NCBI GenBank assembly: GCA_020720045.1
Contig: DYPH01000009.1
Coordinates: forward strand, 1 to 55,874
Length of the DNA: 55,874 bases
Reading direction: 5' to 3'
DNA from: Sorangium cellulosum
GTDB lineage: Bacteria > Myxococcota_A > Polyangia > Polyangiales > Polyangiaceae
Shown: positions 33,407 to 42,295 of the stretch, in pieces
Position numbering within the stretch: the stretch's first letter is position 1
Layout of the letters: each line of letters begins with the position of its first letter
Translations under genes and position numbers: made by a program
The notes under the pieces: generated by a model
The model's database searches: none
Told to the model about the DNA's origin: nothing
What the model saw: the letters and a program-made list of their open reading frames with translations, nothing else

Positions 33407-34342
33407 TTATTCGAAGGTCACCACAAGGGGGGCGTGGTCAGAAGTCCCGTATTTGGCAAGGACTTCGGCGGTTTTCGCCTGCATACCGGTTAGGATGTAG
33501 TCGATGCGCCAGCCGAGGTTCCGCTCGCGGGCCTTCGCCCAGTAGGGCCACCAGCTGAAGAGGCGATCGGCGTCCGGGTGGAGGGCGCGGGTGACGTCGA
33601 CGAGGCCGGTCGCGAGGAGCGCGGAGAACCGTTCGCGCTCTTCGACGCGGATGCCGATCGGCGGGAGGCCGTCGGAGCCGACTTTCCGCTGGCTCGGGTG
33701 GATGTCTTTGTCGGTGTGGGCGATGTTCAAATCCCCTGCGATCACCAGCGATTGCGCCGGGTGATTGGTGGCGTAGGTCTTCGCCCAGGGGACGAGCGCG
33801 TCCCAGAACCGGAGCTTCGCGTCGTAGTCTTTGCCGCCGTTGGGGGCGTACATCGCGACGAAGGTGATCGTGCCGATCTCGGCGACGAGCACGCGCGTCT
33901 CGAAATCGAAGGGGGGCGGCGCCGCGGCGAGCGTGAGAGGCAGGCCTGCCGCTTCCAGGTAGCCGGCGCGAACGTGAATCGATACGCCCGAGTAGCCCTT
34001 GTCGCCGTGCCAGGCGCTCACGTAGCCGGGGAGGAGCGCAGCAAGCTCGGCGGCGCTGAGGCCCGGCTCTTCGTCCGCAGGCGCGGGCGCTGCAACGGCG
34101 GCAAAAAGGTCGGGGGCGGCCGGCGCGGCGTCGGCGGAGGTCTTCTTGGCCGCCTTCGCCGCCTTCGGGGCCTTCGCCGGCTTCTCCGCCTTTTCCCCGG
34201 TAAAAACGCCCGCATGGAGCTGGCTCGGCGCGGCTTTGATCTCCTGAAGACACAGGATATCGGGCGCCTCCGCCTCCAAGAAAGCGACGACCTCCGGGCC
34301 CCGGGCACGAATCCCATTCACGTTCCAGGTGACGATTTTCAC
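33407..34342 (-). CDS. xthA: Exodeoxyribonuclease III (AP endonuclease)
   Basis: An EEP-fold nuclease for abasic-site repair: MKIVTWNVNGIRAR opens it, followed by LCLQEIKA with the metal Glu. Further on come YAPNG, GDLNIAHTDKDIHP, RIDYILT and the final TSDHAPLVV catalytic His. At 311 residues it is about 45 longer than typical. The extra part is a low-complexity Ala/Lys/Pro/Asp segment from about residue 50 to 95, between the LQEIKA strand and the GYSGVSI region. That insert resembles a flexible linker and is not one of the A/B elements. The catalytic residues appear intact. Confidence 0.9.
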   Translation of the reverse strand: MKIVTWNVNGIRARGPEVVAFLEAEAPDILCLQEIKAAPSQLHAGVFTGEKAEKPAKAPKAAKAAKKTSADAAPAAPDLFAAVAAPAPADEEPGLSAAELAALLPGYVSAWHGDKGYSGVSIHVRAGYLEAAGLPLTLAAAPPPFDFETRVLVAEIGTITFVAMYAPNGGKDYDAKLRFWDALVPWAKTYATNHPAQSLVIAGDLNIAHTDKDIHPSQRKVGSDGLPPIGIRVEERERFSALLATGLVDVTRALHPDADRLFSWWPYWAKARERNLGWRIDYILTGMQAKTAEVLAKYGTSDHAPLVVTFE

Positions 34343-34378
34343 GCCGGGTCGCTTAGCGCAAAAGCGGCGGGGATGGCG

Positions 34379-35158
34379 CTACCAGCGGTCGATCCCGTGC
34401 CGGGCGATCAGGTTCGGCATGCCCGCGCGAATCCCCGTCGGCCGCGCTGTGGCGGGGAGTTGGCAGAGCTGGACGAGGTGTTGGAGGAGGTCCGGGAACG
34501 GATCGTCCGCAATGACCGATTTCACGAGATCGGCGTGCTCGGTCGCACCGTCCGTCGTCGCGCGGTCGAACTCCTCGATCAACACCTGAAGCTTCAAGAA
34601 CGCGTTCCCCGATCCGGCGTCTCGCCGGGCGGGGACAAACGTGTTTCGCCGCGCCTTGGGGAGGTTTCGCGGGGACGCTTCGTCGTTCAAGCCGAAGACG
34701 CGAATGCTCTCTGTCCCTTTGCGGCTCTCAGGAGTTGGAAAGTACTTCCCCGTATGAGGGTGGAACAGCAGGTGCTCGATCGGATGGTCTTCTGCGGGAT
34801 TGAGGAGGAGCGGTTCCCCGGAATCGACGGGGAACTCGTCGCGCTTTAAGTTGCTATTGCAGTAGGTACACGCGAGCAGGTAGTTCGTCCACGTGAACGC
34901 CTGATGGGGGTAGTGCTTCTTGGGGTAGAAGTGCTCGATATCGGTCCCCAAACCGTCACCGCAGTACATGCAGCGGCTTCGCGCGCCGGCCATCTTTTCG
35001 AGCGTCTTTCGGATCGCCGTGAAGCGGGGCTTGCTCTTCGATTTCCAGAGGGTTTGCGCCGCAGCTACCGGATCGCTCGCACCAGCGACTTCCGCCGTGC
35101 GTTTCGCCAGCTCCTCGATCTCCGTCGCTTCCAACGGAAGGCGCAGGACGCGCCTCAC
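34379..35158 (-). CDS. HNH endonuclease, Septu PtuB-like (module 1)
   Basis: 259 residues. The zinc/HNH core is CMYC (63-66), DIEHFYP with the catalytic His76, TNYLLAC with Asn92 and Cys97, and CNSNLK to about residue 105. This is the PtuB-type HNH found as partner of PtuA ATPases in Septu and retron Ec78-type defence; the pair is thought to cut nucleic acid after phage sensing. Residues 172-184 are an in-frame element B insert (NTFVPARRDAGSG) inside the post-HNH region. Removing it restores ARRNAFLKLQ. The start overlaps the ATPase stop (ATGA). Confidence 0.85.
   Translation of the reverse strand: MRRVLRLPLEATEIEELAKRTAEVAGASDPVAAAQTLWKSKSKPRFTAIRKTLEKMAGARSRCMYCGDGLGTDIEHFYPKKHYPHQAFTWTNYLLACTYCNSNLKRDEFPVDSGEPLLLNPAEDHPIEHLLFHPHTGKYFPTPESRKGTESIRVFGLNDEASPRNLPKARRNTFVPARRDAGSGNAFLKLQVLIEEFDRATTDGATEHADLVKSVIADDPFPDLLQHLVQLCQLPATARPTGIRAGMPNLIARHGIDRW
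34605..34643. repeat. Element B copy inside the Septu HNH gene (39 bp, in frame)
   Basis: The copy follows AACGCG and runs from TTCCCCGATCCGGCG to GGGGACAAACGTG. It is exactly 39 bp, so 13 codons are added to the HNH gene without a frame change. Confidence 0.88.
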
Positions 35159-36435
35159 AGGGAAATCGCCCGAGCGACGGCGCGGAGCTTGCGATCGGCC
35201 TCTTCGCCCACGTCGTCCGGGAGTTTTTCGGCGAGCGCTCGATGGGCGGCCCGGTCGGCGTCGGTCGCGGTGCCGGTCATCATCTTCACCTCAAGGCCCG
35301 CAAGCTCGGTGCGTAACGCTTCTGCGTGCGGCGAGTGCGCATGTTCCAGTCCGAAGAGTTCGCTCATCACAGCGTCATCGGCGCCCCCGGTAACAATCGA
35401 GGTATAGAGGCGGTCGTCGACGACTTCCATACGGCGATCTTCACCAGGGGCGGGGAGGCGGACAATACCCCTTGAACTGGCTGCCTGGCAGATGAATGGA
35501 CTGTGCGTCGTGACAAGGAACTGAAGGTTGGGAAAGTGTTCGGTCAGCCAGAAACCGATCTTTTGCTGCCACGCGACGTGCATGTGCGCGTCGACCTCGT
35601 CGATGAGCACGACCCCCTCGTGGGGGCATACCGGTCGCTCGTCGGACAACGCAAGGCTCCCGAAACACTCGACCAGCCGCCGCACGAGATCGAGCACGAG
35701 GGCGGTCACCGTGCGGTAGCCGTCGCTCACCTGTTGGAGGGCGAGATCGACCTGATCGCGGCGGATCCAGAGGCCGTCGGAGTCGACTTTCAGCACGGTG
35801 GCCCCGTCCGGGAGGAGGCCGTCGTTGAGCAGCCGCAGGGCGTCGCGGACCAACTCTCCGGCCCCCGGCTTCTTCTCGTAGTCACGGAGTTGGAGGTGCT
35901 GGAGCCACTCGACCGATCCGGCGAGGGGCGAAGCTTCACGGAAGAGATTGGCCACACGCGCCCAACGCGAGCCGTCACGGTCCTCGCTGCTCGTCGTAGC
36001 CCCGAGGTGCCGGAAGGGGCCGTAGCCGGCGAGAAACCAGTCACGAAAGGAAGAGGAGCCCCACAGCCCACTCCTGGGTCCTCCTGGATCCAACTTCCGG
36101 CCCTCTTCGATCCGCGTTTGGCCGTCTGCATTCCGGACGGTCGTCCATTCAAGCCTTGCGTGCTGAAGGCCGCAGGCACCCTCGTCTCTCTCGCCACCGA
36201 GGACCCAACAATCGATGCTGCCGGAGCGATGCTTGACCGGCAGGTACAGCTCAAAAGGCCCGACTGAACCGAGCAGCGTCGCTGCGATTGCGCGCAGGAG
36301 CGTCGTCTTGCCCGACCCGTTGCGGCCGGCGAAGACCGTCCATCCGGCGTAGCCCCCGTCGGCGCGCGCAAGCGACGTTCTGTGTGTCCCCCGGAAGGGG
36401 CCGAGGTCTGAGATTTCGATCTCGGAGAGGTACAT
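35155..36435 (-). CDS. ABC/OLD-type ATPase, Septu PtuA-like (module 1)
   Basis: 426 residues. Walker A GRNGSGKTT lies at 37-45, the ABC signature LQQVSDGYRT near 233, Walker B VVLIDEVDAHMH near 272, and the H-loop THSPFIC near 310. The C-terminal helical domain holds AVMSELFGLEHAHS, a feature I associate with PtuA. With the downstream HNH gene (ATGA overlap) it forms a Septu-type pair. The promoter must lie in the 85 bp upstream of 36435. Confidence 0.87.
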   Translation of the reverse strand: MYLSEIEISDLGPFRGTHRTSLARADGGYAGWTVFAGRNGSGKTTLLRAIAATLLGSVGPFELYLPVKHRSGSIDCWVLGGERDEGACGLQHARLEWTTVRNADGQTRIEEGRKLDPGGPRSGLWGSSSFRDWFLAGYGPFRHLGATTSSEDRDGSRWARVANLFREASPLAGSVEWLQHLQLRDYEKKPGAGELVRDALRLLNDGLLPDGATVLKVDSDGLWIRRDQVDLALQQVSDGYRTVTALVLDLVRRLVECFGSLALSDERPVCPHEGVVLIDEVDAHMHVAWQQKIGFWLTEHFPNLQFLVTTHSPFICQAASSRGIVRLPAPGEDRRMEVVDDRLYTSIVTGGADDAVMSELFGLEHAHSPHAEALRTELAGLEVKMMTGTATDADRAAHRALAEKLPDDVGEEADRKLRAVARAISL

Positions 36436-36520
36436 TTCCCCTAGTTAAGGCGACCGCCCCCGCGGGCGCTACCTTCTTGCGGGCAGTATCTGTGGTGTCC
36501 CGCTGTTCGCCGCGAGCCCC

Positions 36521-36922
36521 ATGAAACCGAACGACCCGCTCACCTCGCCGCTTCGGGCGACCGCCCTCTTTGGCGGCGTGTTCTTGGTCGCTTTTGCCGT
36601 CAACGGCGTGCGGTTTTTGCTCGGGCTGCGGCCCGGTTCGGTCGCCGCATCTTCCGATCCGCCGGCCGCCGCGATGCTCCTCGGCTGGCTCGCATTCGCG
36701 GTCGCTTCCGGGGTCTCGGTGGCGGCGGTGCGCCGGCGTCGCTGGGCGATTTCGACGAACGCGGTCACTGGCCTTGTTGTCGGTTTCTTTTATGCATTCG
36801 GGTGCCTGGCGACCTTCGGTCGCACCCTCCACGGCGGCGGGGGCGCCATCGCGCTCGCGGTCGGAACGTGGGGCGCGGTTGCGTGGGCGATCGCGTCGGG
36901 GCTCACCGACGCGGGGCTGTAG
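36521..36922 (+). CDS. Small polytopic membrane protein
   Basis: 133 residues with four predicted membrane helices (ALFGGVFLVAFAVNG, AMLLGWLAFAVASGV, AVTGLVVGFFYAFG, AIALAVGTWGAVAW). No family is recognised. It lies between the divergent Septu ATPase and the radical-SAM gene. Confidence 0.65.
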   Translation: MKPNDPLTSPLRATALFGGVFLVAFAVNGVRFLLGLRPGSVAASSDPPAAAMLLGWLAFAVASGVSVAAVRRRRWAISTNAVTGLVVGFFYAFGCLATFGRTLHGGGGAIALAVGTWGAVAWAIASGLTDAGL

Positions 36923-37482
36923 CGTTTCGCGATATCCTCGCGCGCATGGAGCCTGGGAAGCGGCCGATTCGTCGGTACACGGAAGACGGGGCCGAGCTCT
37001 GGTTCGCGCCCGAGGACGGCGTTTCGGTCCGCATCGCGAGCGCGCGGACGGCGGCGTTTCGGCGGCGGGTTCCTCGGGTGGTGATGTTTGGGATCACGAA
37101 CCGCTGCAACCTCGCCTGCAGCTTCTGCTCGCGGGACGCGTCGCTCCCGAGCGCGTGGACCGTCGACAGCGCCGCTTCCATCCTCGAGGAGCTCGCTGCG
37201 GAAGGGGTGCTCGAGGTCGCGTTCGGCGGCGGGGAACCGTTTCTTTTCCAAGGGTTCGACGTGCTCGTGAACCGGCTCCGGGCGACGACGCCGCTCGCCC
37301 TCTCGGTCACGACGAACGGCACCGCCATCACCCGTGCGCGCTGGCCTCGGTTTGCCGGCGTGTTTGGGGTCGTCCGCCTGTCGGTCTATCCGGAGGTCGA
37401 TCTCTTCGGCGAAGACGGCGCTGCGACGGTGCTCCGCGAGGCGGGGCAGCGCTGGGGGGCGAACCTTCTCGTGGACGACGCG

Positions 37483-37527
37483 TTTGCAGAGACCTCCGCG
37501 CCGTCTCCCGCTTCGCGGACGGACGCG
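37483..37527. repeat. Element A copy inside the radical-SAM gene (45 bp, in frame)
   Basis: The 45-bp copy begins after GACGCG and itself ends in GACGCG. It adds 15 codons (FAETSAPSPASRTDA) to the radical-SAM coding frame without disrupting it. Confidence 0.88.
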
Positions 37528-37953
37528 TCGCTCGACGCTCTACCCGGTCAGCTCGTCGCCCTCGCTGCGGCGGGCGCGGCCGATGTGTCGATCCTCTCGT
37601 ACATCGGCGTGGGGAAGCCGATTGCGCTCGGGCCCGGAGCGGCAGGGGCGCGGCAGAGGCTTGCGCAGATCGTTGCGGCGTCGCCGATCCCCTGCCGGCT
37701 CTCGGTCTGCCTCGGCGGGTCGGTCCCCATCCATCGCCTGTGGGACGGCGCCACGCGGAACGGCGATTGCGGCGCCGGCGTCGACTTCGTGTCGCTCCTC
37801 CCCGATCGCACGATGGCCGCCTGCTCCTTCCAAGACCCGATCCCGTCTTTGGCCAAGCCGGTCTCCTCGGCCCGCGACGTCCTCGCGACCTACGTCGTCG
37901 AACGGCTCGCCCTCTCGCTCCCGTCGCCGCGGAGCGGATGCCTTCGCAACAAA

Positions 37954-37989
37954 CTTAACGAACTCAACGAACTCAACGAACTCAGCGAT
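37954..37989 (+). repeat. Four 9-bp repeats encoding Leu-Asn-Glu
   Basis: CTTAACGAA, CTCAACGAA, CTCAACGAA and CTCAGCGAT run head to tail, coding LNE-LNE-LNE-LSD. This is an in-frame microsatellite-like tract inside the radical-SAM gene. Confidence 0.8.
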
Positions 37990-38157
37990 GAACCCGCGCT
38001 GGCGCCTCGCCCGAACATTGCGATTTGGCAGGGGTTTTCCGGGAACAACAGCGGCGAGTGCGTGCTCGCTGCGACCTTCGCCGACGAGACCGACGCCAAG
38101 GCCTACCTGGCGCGGCTCCTGCCGACCTACGAACCGGAGATCGACTACCCGGACGCG

Positions 38158-38195
38158 TTCTCCGATCCGGCGGCTCGCCGGGCGGGGACTAGGCG
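38158..38195. repeat. Element B copy (38 bp) that breaks the radical-SAM gene
   Basis: It follows GGACGCG and ends with GGCG; a GCG is repeated at both borders. Other B copies are 39 bp, so this one lacks one base. The final part reads GGGGACTAGGCG, giving a TAG in the downstream frame. Excision of 38158-38195 restores one open frame. Confidence 0.85.
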
Positions 38196-39223
38196 TGGCA
38201 GGAGGTCTTCGCCGCCGAGAAGATTTCGGTGCCGAGCTACGAGGAAGAGGGGATTTTCCCGCGGCAAACGCCAGAAACGCTGGGTCAAATCGGCGCGACC
38301 GTCTTCGCCGTCGGCTACGGGCTTGATGACGTCTTCCCCGAGCTCCGGGCGCTCGCCTACCGGAAGCGGGCGACGGTGCACCCCGGCGGGATGCACGTGC
38401 ACGGAACGCCCTTCCTCGTCGCCGCCCTCGCGACCGCGTCGCGGGGGGACGCCCAAGCCGCGCTTCGGGTCGCGAGCGAGAAGGGCTTCGGCGCGTATCC
38501 CTACGGGAAGGTTCTCTTTCTCACCGCTCCCCTCGGAGACATCGACGAGCTCGCCGTGCGAGTCTCTGCGGTCGCCGCCGGGCGTCCGGTCGCTGCCGCC
38601 TACGTGGCCGACGGTTCCCCGACGCTGGCCGCCGAGATCCCAGAAGTCTTGAAGCGGCTCGGCGACCGCCCGAAGCTTGCGCCGCGGACGGTCGTTTCGT
38701 TCTCCGAGTGGCCGGCGCCGACGGAAAAAGGCGACGAGGCGGTCGCCCGGTTTGTGCGTTGGCTCGGCGACGAGCGCCACGAGCGCGTCGCGAGCCAGCT
38801 CTGGTTTCCGACCTACCGGGGCACAAGCCGCATCGCCGTCGAGGCGCTCCGCCGGGGGGCCCGCGTGGAGAGCTTTGCCGGGGAAGCGCTCCTTCTCTAC
38901 GTCCACATCTTCGCCGCCTGGCACGCGCCCCGAACCCCCGAATTCCGCGCCCGCCTCGCCGCCTGCGTCGAAGCGGTCCGCACCCTGTTGCCGAACGTCG
39001 CCATCACCGCGGAGGAGCGCGGCCTCCGTTTCAGCCTAACGAGCATCACGCCGGCAGCGACCGTTCAGCCGCTCGTCGCCATCGCCCGCGCGCACCAATT
39101 CGGGTTCCGCGTCGGCGTCCGCGAGGCAGAACCGCTCCACGTCGCCCTCGGGGGGCTCTTGGACGCGCTCTCCGATTCCGGCCGCCGGAATGCACGCCCC
39201 CTGCGGTAGCGTTCCCAAATTCA

Positions 39224-40729
39224 ATGAAGCGTTCTGCCGTGTTCGCCGTTCTCGTGGCGGTCGCCGCCCCGTTGGTTGCCTGCACCCCGTCTCCGCCGTC
39301 GCGGGCCCCCGTGGAAAAGGCCCCTCCAACGCTGGAGCCGGTCCGTTCGCCTGCTTCGCCGGCGCCGAGCGGAGACTCGGCGAAACGGTTGGCGCCCGCC
39401 GAGGTGCCGATCGGCCTTGCGGCGCCGTTTGCTGCGCCGGTGCCCGCGGCGGTCGCCAAGAACGAGGTTGGCGTCGGCCTCCTGGCGAAAGGGAAGTTCG
39501 CCGAGGCGCGCCTCGCGCTGGATGCGGCGGTCGCCCTCGATCCGTCGTTCGTCCTCGCGCGCTACAATCGGGCCTGCGCGGAGGCGCGTGCCGGCGATTT
39601 TGCCGCCGCCGCCCGGGACATGACCGCCGTGTACGACGTCGATTTCGTCGGCTCCCGGGCCCACGCCGAGCACGACGCCGACCTCACCGCCTTCTGGGCA
39701 AGCGCCGAAGGGGGGGCCGTCACCGCGAAGGTCCCCGCCTACGAGGCGCGCTACCAACGGGTGATCGACCGCGGGCTCCGTGCCCTCCTCTGGGCGGGCG
39801 GGGGAGGGCGCGTGCAGCCGACCGTGCTGCGCGTCGGGGTGTTCGACGTCGCGACCCAGCGTTTTGTCGCGGTTGCGCCGCGCGCGAACAAGCCGGTCCT
39901 TGCGTTTGCCGGGGCGGCGCTCCCCTACGCGGTGCTCGTCACCGGGGAGGTCCGCGAGATGCTTGGTGGCGACCTCGACCCGGGCCAGTCGCTCGACACC
40001 CTGCAAACCTACCGCTTCGATACCTCCGGGGCGCCGACGAGCGTCGCCAAGCTCGGCGGCGCCGAGGCCCACCAGGCCGACTGGGGGCTCGCCCCGAACG
40101 GCTACGTTTTCCACGCGTTTCAGCCGACGCTCGCCGCCCACGGGGGGCTCACGGTGACCTACAAAGTCGCCCCGAGCGGAGACGCGGCGAAGCTGGCACC
40201 GCCGACGAAGCGGATCCACGAGGAGCGCGAGGAGCTCCCCGCCGACCGCGCGAGCTACCCGGTGCGGATCCTCGCCGGCTACAACCACTGGGGCCGCGTC
40301 ATCGAGGAGACGACCGCCGGTTACCGCTTCCACGCGGGGTCGGAGAATACGCTCACCCCACCGAGCGGGCGCCCCCTCACGATCCCGAAGGGGATCGGCT
40401 ACTTCCGGGCAGCGCCGAACGTCATCGCCGCCGCCGACGGCCGCCAGCTCCTCCTTGTCTGGCGGGCCGCCACCCTCGCCTGCGACCCCGCCCAGACGAT
40501 CCCGGGCCGCTACAAGCTCGCCCGCGTCTTTCCGGAGACGGGGGAGGTCATCCCCCTCGGCGAAGGGGCCGGGGCCGGATTCGGGGCGTTCGGCTCCGAC
40601 GGGAAGCTGTACGTGCAACGCGATCGGCGCGTTTTCCAGCTGAGTGACGACAGCAAGACCGAGTCGCCGCTCCCGGAGGGGGTGCTCTTCGTGCCCCCGC
40701 TCATCGACGCGCCCGAGTGCGGATTTTGA
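39224..40729 (+). CDS. TPR-like lipoprotein of unknown function
   Basis: 501 residues. The signal ends in VAAPLVACT, then a Pro/Ala/Ser-rich spacer. A TPR-like pair follows near residues 85-130 (GVGLLAKGKFAEARLALDAA and ARYNRACAEARAGDFAAA). The long C-terminal part is beta-rich (likely beta-propeller-like: repeated FDVATQ, YRFDTSG, AGYNHWGRV). No enzymatic motif is seen. Its ATG at 39224 lies 14 bp after the radical-SAM stop. Confidence 0.72.
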   Translation: MKRSAVFAVLVAVAAPLVACTPSPPSRAPVEKAPPTLEPVRSPASPAPSGDSAKRLAPAEVPIGLAAPFAAPVPAAVAKNEVGVGLLAKGKFAEARLALDAAVALDPSFVLARYNRACAEARAGDFAAAARDMTAVYDVDFVGSRAHAEHDADLTAFWASAEGGAVTAKVPAYEARYQRVIDRGLRALLWAGGGGRVQPTVLRVGVFDVATQRFVAVAPRANKPVLAFAGAALPYAVLVTGEVREMLGGDLDPGQSLDTLQTYRFDTSGAPTSVAKLGGAEAHQADWGLAPNGYVFHAFQPTLAAHGGLTVTYKVAPSGDAAKLAPPTKRIHEEREELPADRASYPVRILAGYNHWGRVIEETTAGYRFHAGSENTLTPPSGRPLTIPKGIGYFRAAPNVIAAADGRQLLLVWRAATLACDPAQTIPGRYKLARVFPETGEVIPLGEGAGAGFGAFGSDGKLYVQRDRRVFQLSDDSKTESPLPEGVLFVPPLIDAPECGF

Positions 40730-40734
40730 GGGGG

Positions 40735-40752
40735 CTCGCGGGCGCCCGCGAG
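40735..40752. terminator. Perfect 18-bp palindrome between convergent genes
   Basis: CTCGCGGGCGCCCGCGAG is its own reverse complement. It lies 5 bp after one stop and 5 bp before the convergent stop, so it is probably a bidirectional transcript-end hairpin, though without a T-run. Confidence 0.55.
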
Positions 40753-40757
40753 GCAGA

Positions 40758-41606
40758 CTAGGCGCGGAGCCGTTCGAGGAGCTCTTCGCCGCGCGGATCG
40801 TTGCTCCAGGCGGAGGTGCGCAAGTCGGCGCAATCCCACAGCTCTTGGGCCAGTGCGGTGAGCGTCGCCTCGTCGTCGGCGGTGAACCACCAGTCGGTCT
40901 GATCGGGCGTCGCGGTCAGTAGGAGGCGCCCGCCGGCACCTGTTGAAGGGGGCCCGCCCGCGCGCGAGAACCGGTACTGGGTCCCCGGCCAGCCGGAGGT
41001 CGTCGGGCCTTCGTCGAAGCGCTCGCGGAGGAACGCCAAATCGCGCTCGGTCAGCGGCGTCGCCTGCGCCTGCAGCAGGATCGGGTCTGTTTCGTTGAAG
41101 GTCGGCTCCACCCAAATCGCCGTGTGATCCCAGACTTGGCAGGCGACGAACGTGGAGAAGCTCGGCGCGCAGGGGAGCCACGGGGCCTTGAGTTTCGCCT
41201 CGTCCGTCCCCCTCACTTCGTTCGGACGGACCGAGGCCTCTCCGTCGGGATCGGCAGAAACCACGACGGGCGGGTCGTCGCTGCCGTCGAGGGCGAGTGC
41301 CCACGCGCAGACGTCCTGGTTTTCGCACATAAATACGAGGTGATTGCTCTCGTGAAGCCAGTCCCGCTTCTTGCCCCATGCCCACGAGATCGGCGCGCCG
41401 AGATCTTCGAGGGCGACCGGTGCGTCGCAATTGCTGTGTTTGCGAAGCAGCTCCATGCCGTTGTGCATGCCGAACCAGGCGACGAACGACGCCGGAAATC
41501 GGATCCCGAGCGCCTCCGCGCGGAGCTCCAAGGCGGCCATTGCCAACGGATCGGGCTCACCAGCGATGCCCAAGCGGGCGAGAGTTTGGGTGTGGAAGGG
41601 GGTCAT
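40758..41606 (-). CDS. SMI1/KNR4 (SUKH)-like protein, third gene of module 2
   Basis: 282 residues. The N-terminal half has SUKH-like features: LGIRFPASFVAWFGMHNGMEL, then PISWAWGKKRDWLHE. SUKH proteins include immunity proteins to polymorphic toxins. It starts inside the DUF4276 stop (ATGA overlap), so it is translationally coupled to the ATPase-DUF4276 pair. Its likely roles are guarding against the system's own nuclease or acting as an unrelated cargo immunity gene. The SUKH match is by pattern only. Confidence 0.6.
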   Translation of the reverse strand: MTPFHTQTLARLGIAGEPDPLAMAALELRAEALGIRFPASFVAWFGMHNGMELLRKHSNCDAPVALEDLGAPISWAWGKKRDWLHESNHLVFMCENQDVCAWALALDGSDDPPVVVSADPDGEASVRPNEVRGTDEAKLKAPWLPCAPSFSTFVACQVWDHTAIWVEPTFNETDPILLQAQATPLTERDLAFLRERFDEGPTTSGWPGTQYRFSRAGGPPSTGAGGRLLLTATPDQTDWWFTADDEATLTALAQELWDCADLRTSAWSNDPRGEELLERLRA

Positions 41607-42295
41607 GAAGCGCTCTTACCAAGTGTACCGAGCCGCTCCAGCGCTTCGACCCACGCGTGAAACCGCGGGCACTGTTTGCGGACCGCCGCGATGCCGGCGT
41701 CGGCCAACGCGAGCGGCCCGTGAACGGTCTTCCGGTAGCTTGGAATGGCATTCTCAAGGCGCTTTGAAGGGGCCGTCTCTGCCCCGTCATTCACATCCTC
41801 CGGAAGGAGGTTGATGATCTCTTCGGTGAGCTTCTTGAGACCTTCACGGTCCTGCGCCGTTTCAAGGGTCTTTTCGACGGAAGGGAGCGCGGCAAGCACC
41901 AGCGACTCGACTTCGTGGCGTTGGATGTACGGCAGAAAACGAGGGTCGTTGATTGCGGTCGCCATCGCGCTTTCCAGTGCGGCGCAGCGTTTCATGGAGT
42001 CCTGCTCGCTCGCGGCGGCGGGCAGGCCCGGCATGTTCGTCGGGAGGGCGTAGAGATCGAGCAGCGTCGTGACGCGAACGACCGGCCGCCTGTCTCGCAA
42101 GACGTTGCCGATGTCACGGCGCCAGTGGTCCCAGTTGCTGCCACCACCCATGCGCTTCGTTCCGTTTCGCGCCCGAGACGTGGTGACGACAATTGGCGTT
42201 GCGTGGACCGAGTGAAGAACCAGATGCTCACGCAAGACGTCGCTTACAAACGCCTCTTCGGTCTGCCCTTCCACGACGATGTACAGGGGCGTCAT
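41603..42295 (-). CDS. DUF4276-like (Toprim-type) partner of OLD ATPase (module 2)
   Basis: 230 residues. The N-terminal motif LYIVVEGQTEEAFVSDVL is characteristic of DUF4276, which resembles Toprim nucleases: the EGxTE Glu and a later VTTLLDLYALP Asp would chelate metal. RHEVESLVLAALP adds another acid. Its ATG at 42295 overlaps the ATPase stop (ATGA); the open frame reaches further upstream, inside the ATPase. AAA-DUF4276 pairs resemble AbiL/RloAB-type OLD systems. Confidence 0.75.
   Translation of the reverse strand: MTPLYIVVEGQTEEAFVSDVLREHLVLHSVHATPIVVTTSRARNGTKRMGGGSNWDHWRRDIGNVLRDRRPVVRVTTLLDLYALPTNMPGLPAAASEQDSMKRCAALESAMATAINDPRFLPYIQRHEVESLVLAALPSVEKTLETAQDREGLKKLTEEIINLLPEDVNDGAETAPSKRLENAIPSYRKTVHGPLALADAGIAAVRKQCPRFHAWVEALERLGTLGKSAS

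Larger units (their letters stand above)
36946..39209 (+). pseudogene. Radical-SAM protein gene, broken by a 38-bp element B copy
   Basis: The first part (36946 on) encodes a radical-SAM domain with the 4Fe-4S motif CNLACSFC (in FGITNRCNLACSFCSRD) and the GGE-like VAFGGGEPF. Frame 1 continues to the element B copy at 38158-38195 and then runs into noncoding text. The other frame continues from 38196 to 39209 as a coherent protein (AWQEVFAAEKISVPSYEEE...). Deleting exactly the 38-bp element rejoins the two as PDAWQEVFAAEKIS, giving about 741 residues. A 39-bp copy would also have kept the frame, so this copy carries a 1-bp loss (or a sequencing error). An in-frame element A (37483-37527) and a Leu-Asn-Glu 9-bp repeat (37954-37989) lie in the first part. 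The product's substrate is unknown. Confidence 0.8.

Noticed and set aside
36570-37958. A plus-strand 462-residue protein over the membrane-protein gene
   Set aside because: Arg-rich shadow of the membrane protein and radical-SAM genes in another frame.
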